A stretch of DNA of 64,000 nt, taken from contig NZ_CP069396.1 of the NCBI RefSeq assembly GCF_016887565.1, positions 1,701,001-1,765,000 on the forward strand, written 5' to 3'. Position 1 is the stretch's first letter; each line of letters begins with the position of its first letter. The notes beneath the pieces were generated by a model, which saw nothing but the letters and a program-made list of their open reading frames with translations, was not told the origin of the DNA and searched no databases. The stretch is from Archangium violaceum (lineage in GTDB: Bacteria > Myxococcota > Myxococcia > Myxococcales > Myxococcaceae). Of this stretch, positions 10,641 to 19,900 are shown piece after piece. Made by a program: the position numbers and the translations under genes.

Positions 10641-10656
10641 TGGCCCGCCGTGTGCG
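10641..10656 (+). promoter_or_regulatory. Weak candidate sigma-54 promoter
   Basis: TGGCCCGCCGTGTGCG keeps GG and GC in register with the -24/-12 consensus but has several mismatches. It would leave a leader of about 165 bases before the cytochrome gene. In GC-rich DNA chance matches of this quality are expected, so this is tentative. Confidence 0.2.
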
Positions 10657-10831
10657 GCCCGGTGGGCTCCCCCGAGGTTTCCACGTTCCGCCACCGCCCG
10701 GAGCTCCGGGCTCGCGAGGTTCCGCCGTGACGCAGTGGCGGGAACATCGGGCCCCGGGTGACTCGCCCCAGCAGACCGCTCGCGGTTGAGATAGCGTCTG
10801 CGTACCCTCTCGCCCGCGCCTCCCCCCTCGT

Positions 10832-12904
10832 ATGTCCCGCTCCCGTACGCTCGCTCTCGCGGTCGCCGTCGTGTTCTTCCTGGCCGCCGGGGCCGTCATC
10901 TGGCGCCCGGCCGCGCCGAACGCCCCGCCCGCCGCGCCCATCGGCTCCCAGCAGGTGGCTGTCCGCTCCGCCTCGTCCACCGTGCCCGCCCCGGCCGCGC
11001 CCCAGGTGACGGTGAAGCTGCAGTCGTCCGCCACCGGTTATGTCGGCTCGGAGAAGTGCTCCGAGTGCCATGACGACGAGCATGCCGCGTGGAGCAAGGA
11101 CTGGCATGCCCGCGCGCTCTCCGAGGCCACCCCGCGCTACGTGGTCGGCGACTTCACCCAGACGCACTTCAAGGGCGAGTCCAGCGAGGCGTGGATGTCC
11201 CGGCGGGACGAGCACTCCTTCATGCGCACGCGAGGGCCCACCGGCGCCACCTTCGAGTACCCCGTGCACTGGGTGGTGGGCGGCAAGCGGATGCAGGACC
11301 CCGTCACCGTCATGCCCGATGGCCGCTGGCAGGTGCTGCCCATCTACTTCCACGTCACCGGCAAGGGCGAGTGGGTGGACTACTCCGAGACCAAGCAGGG
11401 CGCGCTGACGACGGACCATCCCTTCTTCTGGTCCAACTGGCAGCGCAACGCCCAGCACTCGTGCCTGGACTGCCACGTCACCGGCCTCAACGCGACGTAC
11501 GACCGGCAGGCGCACCGGTGGAGCACCGGCTTCGCGGACGCGGGCGTGGCCTGCGAGAGCTGCCATGGCCCCGGCGCGCGCCACGCGGAGACGCAGCTGA
11601 AGAAGGACATCGTCCAGCCGGCGAAGCTGCCGCCGCGCAAGGGGCTGGCCGTGTGCGGGCAGTGCCACGGGCCGCACCGCACGCTCTTCCCGCTGCTGGA
11701 CGCGCAACACCGCTTCCATCCCGGGGACTCGTACGAGGACCACTACCAGCCCATGGTGGTCACCCTCGGCAACGAGCGCTCCGGGGACTACTTCGACGAT
11801 GGGCGCCCCAAGACGTCCAGCTTCGAGTACCAGGCCCTCACCCAGTCCCAGTGCTACCTGCAGGGCGGCGCCACCTGCCTCTCCTGCCACACCGCGCCCC
11901 ACGGCGAGCACGCACCCAATGAAGTCAAGCTGCCCAAGCACCTCGCGAAGGGCGTGACGGTGGGCTCGGCGAGCTGCCAGGGCTGCCACGCGAAGGTGTT
12001 CGCCGAGGGCACGAAGCACACGCACCACGCCTCGGCGGAGGCACAGGACTGCCTGGCCTGCCACATGCCGCCCACCATCTCGGGCGTGCTGGACCACTTC
12101 GCGGACCACGCCCTCGACGTGCCGGTGCCGCGGAACACGGTGAAGCACGGCATCCCCAACGCGTGCAACGCGTGCCACACGCACGAGAAGGCCACGCCCG
12201 AGTCGATGGTGACGGCGATGGAGCAGTGGTGGCCGAAGGCGAAGCTGAGGCAGGCGCGGCGGATGCGGCTGGCGGACGCCATCGCCCAGAAGACCGCCGC
12301 GGACAGCCGCCAGCCGCTGGAGCAGGTGCTGGCGGACAAGAAGGAGGCTCCCACCCTGCGCGGCGTGGCGGCCCTGCTGCTGGCCCAGCGCTTCCGCAAG
12401 GAGGCCGTGCCCGCGCTGAAGGCGGCGCTCGCCACCGCGACGGACCCCACCCTGCGCTCGGAGCTCGCCGAGGCGCTGGCCACCACGGGCACGCGCGACG
12501 TGGCGGACACGCTCGCCCCGCTGCTGAAGGACAAGTCGCTCTGGGTGCGCCAGGCCGCCGCCATTCCGCTGGCCAGCGTGGGGGATGCGCGCGGGACCGC
12601 GGCGCTGGAGGAGATGGCGCGCCGGCCCGAGTCCGAGGGGCTGCCGGTGCCGCACGTGCTGCTCGGCCAGATGGCCTTCCGCCGGGGCGACCTGACCACC
12701 GGCATCGCGGAGCTGGAGCGCTCGCTGGACCTGCAGCCGTACAACGTGGAGGTGTTGGTGCTGCTTGCCGATGCCTACGCCCGCCAGGGTGACATGGGGC
12801 GGGCAAGGGACCGGCTGGAGGAGGCGCTTCGGTTCGACCCGCGGCACCGCGGGGCCCAGCAGCGCATGAACCTCATGAAGAATGGGCGTGGCCCGGGACG
12901 GTGA
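10832..12904 (+). CDS. Octaheme c-type cytochrome with HEAT/TPR C-terminus
   Basis: The 690-residue protein has an N-terminal signal or anchor (residues 7-25) and eight CXXCH heme sites, starting at Cys 76, 211, 241, 275, 349, 382, 407 and 445. It should therefore be a periplasmic or membrane-tethered octaheme cytochrome. After the heme domain (about 70-460) comes an alpha-helical solenoid: HEAT-like repeats (about 480-620) and TPR-like repeats (about 625-685, SLDLQPYNVEVLVLLADAYARQGD). Heme-rich domains of the cytochrome c554/hydroxylamine oxidoreductase kind move electrons or reduce small N or S compounds; the tail suggests docking to a partner. The substrate is unknown. No cytochrome-maturation genes are nearby. 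It ends next to the start of the membrane/spermidine-synthase fusion. Confidence 0.88.
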   Translation: MSRSRTLALAVAVVFFLAAGAVIWRPAAPNAPPAAPIGSQQVAVRSASSTVPAPAAPQVTVKLQSSATGYVGSEKCSECHDDEHAAWSKDWHARALSEATPRYVVGDFTQTHFKGESSEAWMSRRDEHSFMRTRGPTGATFEYPVHWVVGGKRMQDPVTVMPDGRWQVLPIYFHVTGKGEWVDYSETKQGALTTDHPFFWSNWQRNAQHSCLDCHVTGLNATYDRQAHRWSTGFADAGVACESCHGPGARHAETQLKKDIVQPAKLPPRKGLAVCGQCHGPHRTLFPLLDAQHRFHPGDSYEDHYQPMVVTLGNERSGDYFDDGRPKTSSFEYQALTQSQCYLQGGATCLSCHTAPHGEHAPNEVKLPKHLAKGVTVGSASCQGCHAKVFAEGTKHTHHASAEAQDCLACHMPPTISGVLDHFADHALDVPVPRNTVKHGIPNACNACHTHEKATPESMVTAMEQWWPKAKLRQARRMRLADAIAQKTAADSRQPLEQVLADKKEAPTLRGVAALLLAQRFRKEAVPALKAALATATDPTLRSELAEALATTGTRDVADTLAPLLKDKSLWVRQAAAIPLASVGDARGTAALEEMARRPESEGLPVPHVLLGQMAFRRGDLTTGIAELERSLDLQPYNVEVLVLLADAYARQGDMGRARDRLEEALRFDPRHRGAQQRMNLMKNGRGPGR

Positions 12905-12942
12905 GGCGCGGAGGCGGGTCTCGGGGTAGACTCGCGCCTCCC

Positions 12943-15522
12943 GTGAATCGAATCTCCGCCAGGGTGTTCGCCGCCGTGGGCCTGCTCTTCGTCGCCTCCG
13001 GCATGAGCGGGCTCGTCTTCGAGGTCATCTGGGTCCGCTACCTGACGCTGGTGGTGGGCCACACCACGTTCGCCGCGAGCCTGGTGGTGTCCGCCTTCCT
13101 GGCGGGGCTCGTCCTGGGCAGTCTCGCCCTGGGGCGGCTCGCGGACAGGTTGAGCCGCCCGCTGCTGGCCTACGGGCTGCTGGAGGCCGCCACGGGGGTG
13201 CTCGCGCTGGGCATCACCCATGTGCTGGCCACCCTGCCCGAGTGGCTCTCCGCGCTGGGCCTGCCGGGCGGAGGGCCGCTGCCGGTGCGCGGGGTGCTGG
13301 CCTTCCTGCTGGTGCTGCCGCCCACCTTCTTCATGGGTGGCACGCTGCCGGTGCTCGTGCGCTTCGTGGCGCGCCAGCTGGAGGGGCTGGGGCGCTCCTT
13401 CGGCGTGCTGTACGCCCTCAACACCCTGGGCGCGGCGCTCGGCTGCGGGCTGGCGGGCTTCTACCTCATCGGCGCGGTGGGCCTGTGGCGCACGGCGGCG
13501 CTCGCCTCGGGGCTCAACCTGCTGGTGGGGCTCGCCGTGTTCCTCCTGCACCTGCGGCTGCGCCCCGAGCCCCTTCCGGCCAGCGCGCCCGCCCCCGCCG
13601 AGGCTCCCGACGCCTCCGCCACCTTCCACGGCGCGCGCCGCACGTTGCTCGTCACCGCCTTCGCGCTGTGCGGCTTCGCGTCCATCTCCTACGAGGTGCT
13701 CTGGTTCCGCGTCCTCTCCACCTCGCTGGACTCCTCCACGTATGCCTTCACCATCCTCCTGGTGACGTTCCTGCTGGGGCTCGTCATCGGAGGGCTCTTC
13801 TACTCGCTGCGGCTGGCCGGGCGGGTGCGCGAGCTGGAGCTCTTCGTCTCCGTGGAGGCGATGCTGTCCTTCGCGGGCCTGCTCTCCCTGGCGCTGCTGG
13901 GCATGTCCCGCCCGGTGAGCCAGGTGCTCTCCGGGCTGGTGGGCGGCTGGGGCCCCAACGCCGTCTACGCCGGCATGCTGCTGCACGCGGCGCTCGTCAT
14001 CCTCGTGCCCGCTTCCCTCATTGGAGTCATCTTCCCGCTGGTGGTGCAGCTCACCACCCGGCACGTGGCGAGCGCCGCCAGCAACGTGGGACTGCTGTAC
14101 TCGGTGAACACGCTGGGCGGCATCGTCGGCTCGCTGCTGGTGGGCTTCGTGCTGGTGCCGGCGGTGGGGACGCAGTGGACGTTCGTGGGGGTGTGCGGGC
14201 TCAACATGGCGCTCGCGCTGGGTGTGCAGGCGCTGGACTCCGAGGCGCGGCCGAGCGCCCGGCGCAGCATGTGGGCCGGGGCGGCGCTGCTCGTGGTGGC
14301 GGTGGTGATGGTGCCGGGGGACCTGCTGGTGCGCGCCTTCGCCGAGCACTCGGATTCGCGGGTGCGCTTCGTGCGCGAGGGCGTGGACGGGGCGCTGGCG
14401 GTGCTCGAGTACGACACCACGTCCGTGTGCGACTCGGGCCTGTACGCGTGCGGCCCGGGGTGCCGGGAGCGGAGCTTCCGCCACCAGCAGTTGCTGTTCG
14501 GCTCGGTGTCGTACGCGAACACGGCGCTGCCGAGGAAGCGCTACATGGCCACGCTGGCGCACCTGCCCATGCTGCTGCACCCGGAGCCGAAGCAGGTGCT
14601 GCAGGTGTGCTTCGGCACGGGCAGCACCGCGGGCTCCTTCGCGAGCCATCCGGGGCTGGCCTCGCTCACCATCGTGGACACCAACCCGGACGTGCTGGCC
14701 GCCGCGCCGCACTTCGCCGAGCACAACCATGGCGTGGCGGAGGATCCGCGCGCGCACGTGGTGTTCGACGACGGGCGACACTTCCTGCTGTCCACGCAGG
14801 GGAGCTACGACGTCATCTCCTTCGAGCCTCCGCCGCCGCGCTCGGCGGGCGTGGTGAGCCTCTACACCACCGAGTTCTACCAGCAGGTGAAGCGGCGGCT
14901 GGCGCCAGGCGGGGTGCTGGCGCAGTGGATTCCCCTGCAACAGCAGCCGGACAACCTGACGCGGGGCATGGTGGCCTCGTTGCTGGAGGCCTTCCCCGAG
15001 GTGACGTTGTGGATTCCCTCGGACTACGAGGCGGTACTGGTGGCGTCGGACCGGCCGCTGGCGGTGGACGTGGCGGGCTGGGAGGCCCGGTGGACGCAGG
15101 CCTCGGTGGCGCGCTCGCTGGCGGACGTGGGATTCACCTCGCCGTATGGACTCATGGGCACGTACGTGGCGGGCACGGAGGCGCTGCGGCGCTGGACGCA
15201 GGGTTACCAGCCGGTGACGGACGACGAGCCGGCGGTGGAGTACTTCCTCTTCAACGCGGACAAGCCGTTCGACCCGGAGGCGATGCTCGCGCTGGCGCAG
15301 CCCCCGGCGCTCGTGAGGGCGGAGCAATTGGATGCGAGGCGGCTGTCGCGCGAACTGGAAGCCAACCGGCGGGTGCTGGAGTCCACGCGGCTCAAGCGCG
15401 AGGGCTCGTGGGACGCGGCGCGGGCGCGGGTGGAGGAGGCGCGCGCGGCGGTGGGGGACAACGCCTTCCTGTCCTTCCTGCTGGACCTGGAGCTGGACTG
15501 CCTGCGGCCGGCGGGGCGCTGA
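12943..15522 (+). CDS. Fused multipass membrane protein / spermidine synthase-like protein
   Basis: A product of about 859 residues. The first ~465 residues contain a dozen or so membrane segments arranged in two halves, like a transporter of MFS type. The next ~270 residues form a Rossmann methyltransferase-like spermidine synthase domain: VLQVCFGTGSTAG for the nucleotide loop, IVDTNPDV for the acidic strand end, VVFDDGRHFLL, and a YTTEFYQQVKRRLAPGG tail. Such SpeE-like fusions are common in environmental bacteria and mostly uncharacterised; true aminopropyl transfer is not proven. The start is taken at GTG 12943; a GTG at 12901 overlapping the cytochrome stop (GTGA) is an alternative that adds 14 residues. 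It is probably cotranscribed with the cytochrome. Confidence 0.82.
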   Translation: MNRISARVFAAVGLLFVASGMSGLVFEVIWVRYLTLVVGHTTFAASLVVSAFLAGLVLGSLALGRLADRLSRPLLAYGLLEAATGVLALGITHVLATLPEWLSALGLPGGGPLPVRGVLAFLLVLPPTFFMGGTLPVLVRFVARQLEGLGRSFGVLYALNTLGAALGCGLAGFYLIGAVGLWRTAALASGLNLLVGLAVFLLHLRLRPEPLPASAPAPAEAPDASATFHGARRTLLVTAFALCGFASISYEVLWFRVLSTSLDSSTYAFTILLVTFLLGLVIGGLFYSLRLAGRVRELELFVSVEAMLSFAGLLSLALLGMSRPVSQVLSGLVGGWGPNAVYAGMLLHAALVILVPASLIGVIFPLVVQLTTRHVASAASNVGLLYSVNTLGGIVGSLLVGFVLVPAVGTQWTFVGVCGLNMALALGVQALDSEARPSARRSMWAGAALLVVAVVMVPGDLLVRAFAEHSDSRVRFVREGVDGALAVLEYDTTSVCDSGLYACGPGCRERSFRHQQLLFGSVSYANTALPRKRYMATLAHLPMLLHPEPKQVLQVCFGTGSTAGSFASHPGLASLTIVDTNPDVLAAAPHFAEHNHGVAEDPRAHVVFDDGRHFLLSTQGSYDVISFEPPPPRSAGVVSLYTTEFYQQVKRRLAPGGVLAQWIPLQQQPDNLTRGMVASLLEAFPEVTLWIPSDYEAVLVASDRPLAVDVAGWEARWTQASVARSLADVGFTSPYGLMGTYVAGTEALRRWTQGYQPVTDDEPAVEYFLFNADKPFDPEAMLALAQPPALVRAEQLDARRLSRELEANRRVLESTRLKREGSWDAARARVEEARAAVGDNAFLSFLLDLELDCLRPAGR

Positions 15523-15638
15523 GGGGGTACACCAGGACCGGCCTCCCCTGGGGGAGCGGTCGGCCAGCCGAGCGAGCCGATGCGCGCGCGACCGCGTTGC
15601 GCGCCCCGGGAAGATGGCGGAAGGATGCGTCCACCTCC

Positions 15639-16484
15639 GTGACGCCCTTCCTCTTCACCGTCGTGGTGTTCGTCGTGTCCCTCGGAGCCGGGCTGATGGG
15701 CTCGCTCCTGGGACTCGGAGGAGGCCTCATCCTCGTGCCGGTGCTCACCCTGCTGCTCGGCGTGGACATCCGCTACGCGGTGGGCGCCTCCATCGTGTCC
15801 GTCATCGCCACCTCCAGTGGTGCCGCGGCCGCCTATGTGCGTGAGCGTCTCACCAACCTGCGCGTGGCCATGTTCCTCGAGCTGGCCACCACCGCCGGGG
15901 CGCTGACGGGCGCCTCGCTCGCGGGCCTCATCAGCGGGCGCTGGCTGTACGTCGTCTTCGGCGTGGTGATGGGGTACTCGGCGCTCGCCATGCTGAGCAA
16001 GCTGCGCGGTGGGCAGTGCGTGGCCGGGGCGCTTCCGCCCGACGCGCTCGCGGACCGCCTGGGGCTGCACGGCAGCTACTGGGACGAGGAGACCGGACGC
16101 GAGGTGCCCTACCGCGTCACCCGCCCCCTGACGGGCCTGGGCCTCATGTACGCGGCGGGCACGGTGAGCGGGCTGCTGGGCATCGGCTCGGGAGCGCTGA
16201 AGGTGCCGGCGATGGACCTGGCCATGGGCCTGCCCCTCAAGGTGTCCACCGCCACCAGCAACTTCATGATTGGAGTCACCGCCGCGGCCAGCGCGGGCGT
16301 CTACTTCGCGCGAGGTGACATCGACCCGTTCATCGCCGGCCCTGTGTGCGCCGGGGTGGTGCTGGGCGCCCTCACCGGCTCTCGCTTCCTCACCAAGGTG
16401 AAGAGCTCCTGGCTGCGAGGCCTCTTCGTGGTGGTGCTGCTGGGGGTCGCCTTCCAGATGCTGCGCAAGGGAGTGAGCCCATGA
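15639..16484 (+). CDS. TSUP (TauE/SafE) family anion permease
   Basis: About 281 residues with eight or so membrane segments. It has the family hallmark of two Gly-rich repeats, GxGGGLILVPVL near residue 25 and LLGIGSGALKVPAMD near residue 190. TSUP proteins export or import small organosulfur or carboxylate anions across the inner membrane. The start is a GTG at 15639 with GGAAGGA about 12 bases upstream; the reading frame is open far upstream, so the exact start is uncertain. The next gene starts inside its stop codon (ATGA) and encodes a DUF1634 protein, a regular partner of TSUP genes. Confidence 0.85.
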   Translation: MTPFLFTVVVFVVSLGAGLMGSLLGLGGGLILVPVLTLLLGVDIRYAVGASIVSVIATSSGAAAAYVRERLTNLRVAMFLELATTAGALTGASLAGLISGRWLYVVFGVVMGYSALAMLSKLRGGQCVAGALPPDALADRLGLHGSYWDEETGREVPYRVTRPLTGLGLMYAAGTVSGLLGIGSGALKVPAMDLAMGLPLKVSTATSNFMIGVTAAASAGVYFARGDIDPFIAGPVCAGVVLGALTGSRFLTKVKSSWLRGLFVVVLLGVAFQMLRKGVSP

Positions 16485-16912
16485 GCGTGGAGCCTTTCGT
16501 CTCGCATTCCCCTGACACCTCGGACGCGTTGGCGCGGGACGCGGGCCCCGAGGTACTCATCAGCAACCTGCTGCGCGCCGGAGTGGTGGTCAGCCTCACG
16601 CTGGTGACGTTCGGCATGTCGCTGACCTTCTTCCACCACCGCGACTACTTCTCCTCGGCACAGGCGCTCCAGCGCCTCACGGCTCCGGAGCGCGGGCCGC
16701 ATGCGCTGGCGGAAGTGCTCGCGGACGCGATGAACGCCCGGGGGCAGGCTTTCGTGATGGTGGGGCTGCTGGTGTTGATGGCCACCCCGGTGCTGCGGGT
16801 GGCCCTCTCGCTGCTCACCTTCGGCCGGCAGCGGGACCGGGCCTTCGTCACGGTGACGTCCGTCGTCCTCACCCTGCTGTTGCTGTCCTTCCTGCTGGGC
16901 GGGGTGGAGTAG
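16481..16912 (+). CDS. DUF1634 small membrane protein
   Basis: 143 residues with three membrane segments (about 35-53, 85-107, 118-140), matching the DUF1634 family. Members are found beside TSUP permeases and are presumed accessory subunits. The ATG overlaps the permease stop by four bases, so stoichiometric translation is likely. It converges with the TamB gene four bases away. Confidence 0.8.
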   Translation: MSVEPFVSHSPDTSDALARDAGPEVLISNLLRAGVVVSLTLVTFGMSLTFFHHRDYFSSAQALQRLTAPERGPHALAEVLADAMNARGQAFVMVGLLVLMATPVLRVALSLLTFGRQRDRAFVTVTSVVLTLLLLSFLLGGVE

Positions 16913-16916
16913 GGCG

Positions 16917-19900
16917 TCAGTACTCCTTGCCCCAGATGACGTCCGCGCCACCCACCTGGAGGTCACCGTACTCCAGCTGGAAGCCCCAGCTCGGGGTGAA
17001 CTGGTACTCCAGCCGCACGGTGTTGGCGTTCTCCCGCCGGGTGGTGGACTGGTTTTGCGGAGTCCCCAGGCGGCCGCTGTAGCCCAGGTACAGCTTCTCC
17101 GTGAGGTACTTGCCCACCTCCAGCCGCGTCCCCGCCAGGCCATCGTCACCGGCCTCGAGGGTGAACACGTCCAGCGGCAGCTTCGCGGCCAGCGCGTTGC
17201 GCACTTGCGAGGCCAGCACCGAGCCCAGCACCGACGCCACCTGTCCCTGGTTCATCGACGCGCCCGAGCCCGCCCGGAGCGTGCGCCGGCCCGTGGCCAG
17301 CAGGGTGTAGATCTCCGTCTCCGGCAGCGGCGGATCACTCGTGGGCTTGATGGTGAAGTCCTTGCCCTGTCCGCGGATGGCGACGAACACCTTCACGCCC
17401 GAGCGCTCGTTGTCGTACTCGGCGGTGGCGTTGATGAAGGGCTGGGTCGGCGGGCCGGTGAAGCGCACGTAACTGGAGTTCTGCACCGTGAAGCGCCGGC
17501 CCAGCACCTCCACCTCGCCGCGCAGGACCTTCACCGTGCCGCCCAGGGAGAGTTCGTCGTTCTGGTATTGCACGCGCAGGCCGCGCTCGAAACCGAGCTC
17601 CGCGTTGATGTCCGAGCTGTGGATCCACAGGTTCCTCGGGGCATTCACGATGATTTCGTAGCGGAGCTGCGACTCCTCCTGCGTGCCCGCACCACCCGTG
17701 GCCGTGCCGGGCGCGTTTCCATTGGCGGGCGCCTTCTTGCGCTTGTCCGGTTCCAGCGGCACCCCGTTGCGCACCAGGACGATGCCCTCGGGGCGATCCA
17801 TCGACTGGACGTCCTTGCGCTTCGCCTCCGGGAGGTTGATGTGCGCCTCGGGGAGGGAGACGTCGCTCAGGTAGACCTGCTTGTCGCTCACCAGTCCCTT
17901 GAGCGTGGTGTGCAGGGAGAGGGTGGCAATCAGCTGGTCGTCGGAGACGAGCGGGAAGTCATTCATCTCCCCCTCGCCGGTGAGATCGTAATAGCTCTCC
18001 GGACCCTTCCTCCCGTCGGTGAGCTTCCGGTCCGCCTGGGCGGTGAAGCGCAGGGTGCCGGAGCCGCTGCGGGCGGAGAGCTCGGTGAGCGCCAGGTGCT
18101 TGTCGGTGACGTCGAGCGCCACCTGCACGTCCCGGTACTCGCCGTAGCCATCGAGGGCGAGCCGGCCGTCCTTCCACTGGAAGGTGCCGCGGTAGCTGGG
18201 AGCTCCGACGGTGCCGCTCATGTGAGCATCCGCCTGAAGCATGCCGCCGATGGTGCGCACCATGGGAATCTGCGAGCCGGAGAGGAAGGACAGGTCGAAC
18301 TGCCGCGCGTCCAGGTCCATCTCGAAGGACGCGCGGGTGAAGTCCACGCCCCGGCGCATCGCGGGCAGGGAGAGCGTCTGCTTCGCCTGGCCGCGCACCA
18401 GCAGCGTGCCCCCATTGGGCGAGGTGAGGAGCGCGTCCAGCGCGGAGCGGGTGTCCTCGTAGGTGTAGTGGAGGCGCGCCTGGCCGAGCGCGAACTGGCG
18501 CACGCCGAGCTGCTGCATGCCGGAGGTGAGCTCCACCTTGGGGTCATCCAGCGTGCCGCTCGCGGCCAGCTCCAGGGAGAGGATGCCCTGGAGGGGCTGC
18601 TGGGGAGCGGCGGGCGTCCGCTGCTGCTGCGAGGCCATGCCGGGCAGCTCCCGCAGGGGCACGGGGCCGCTGCGTGCGTGGAGCTTGAAGGGCACCTGTC
18701 CCACCACCTCCTGGTCCTGCAGCGCGGCGATGGGCGCGTCGATGAGGGCGTCCACCTGCGCCAGCAAAGAGGCCTCGCGCTTCGCGACGAGCTGGAGCTT
18801 CACGCTGGAGGCGTCCGTGTACAGCGTGAGGGTGCCGTCGAGCGGCTCGATGCCATTCATCGTCGCCCGCCGGGCTTCCACCTTCAGCTCGCCCACGGGC
18901 GCCAGCAGGGGGCCGGTGAGATTGGCCGTCATGGACACCAGGCCACCGGCCCGCGTGGCGAGGCCGAGCTGCGACAGCAGCCCCAGCGGAGCCTCGGTCA
19001 CATGGGCCTCCAGCTTCCGCATGGGCGTCTCCATGAATTGAGCCGCGGTGGGCGGGTTGGAGATCAGCCGGCCCAGGGAGAAGGGCGTCTCCACCGAGGC
19101 ATAGGCCGTCGAGCCGATGCCTCGGAGGTCCAGGCGCGCGCTGAGCGAGCCGTCCTTGTCGTCGGAGCGGGCGACGAGCTCGAAGCCCAGCGGCTCACCC
19201 CGCAGCTCGGGTGGGAGCGCGCCGGGGGCGAGCACCACGGGTGGGGGCTGCTGGGGAGGCACGCCCCAGTAGCGCAGCTGCGAGCCCTTCAGCGACAGCT
19301 CCAGACGCGGGTCGTTCGCCAGCCCCTGTACGCGCACGGTGCCGGAGAGGATGCCGGTGGCGGACTCGGGCTGCCCGGCCATGCGCAGCGCGGGGCCGAT
19401 GTCCACCTGGTCCATCGTCAGCTCCAGGCTCACGGGCTCGCGGCGGCGCTTCATCAGTCCCTGCACGGGGACGTCGAAGTTGGCGGAGGCGCGGCCAGCG
19501 GGAGCGCTCATGGCGAAGGTGCCGGTGGCGCGGTCTCGCAGGTACTTGCCCCGCAGGTCGAGGTCCAGGTCCGCGTATTGCTGGTAGCGACCGCCCCGCA
19601 GGGTGAGGTCCATGTCGGCGTCCGGCTGGGGCAGGCGCCCGTTCACCGCCAGGTGGCCGGAGAGCTGTCCGTCCACGTCGAGCGAGGGCGGAAGGAACGC
19701 CTTGGGCAGTCGTCCGAGGTCGAAGGCCTGTAGCTCCGTGCGCGCGGTGATGCGCTCGCCCTCCATGGCCAGGGCCAGCGAGAGGGATTGAGGCCCGGAG
19801 GAGAGGGTGAGGGGCGGCGCTACCTCCACACGGCCGTTGCCCCAGCTCACGTGCGTGGGGCGCTGGAGCGTCCACCCCGCCTCGGGGTAGCGCAGCGCGA

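Noticed and set aside
13242-15638. TSUP permease as part of a 1080-residue protein
   Set aside because: The upstream portion is a shadow of the membrane/spermidine-synthase gene in another frame.
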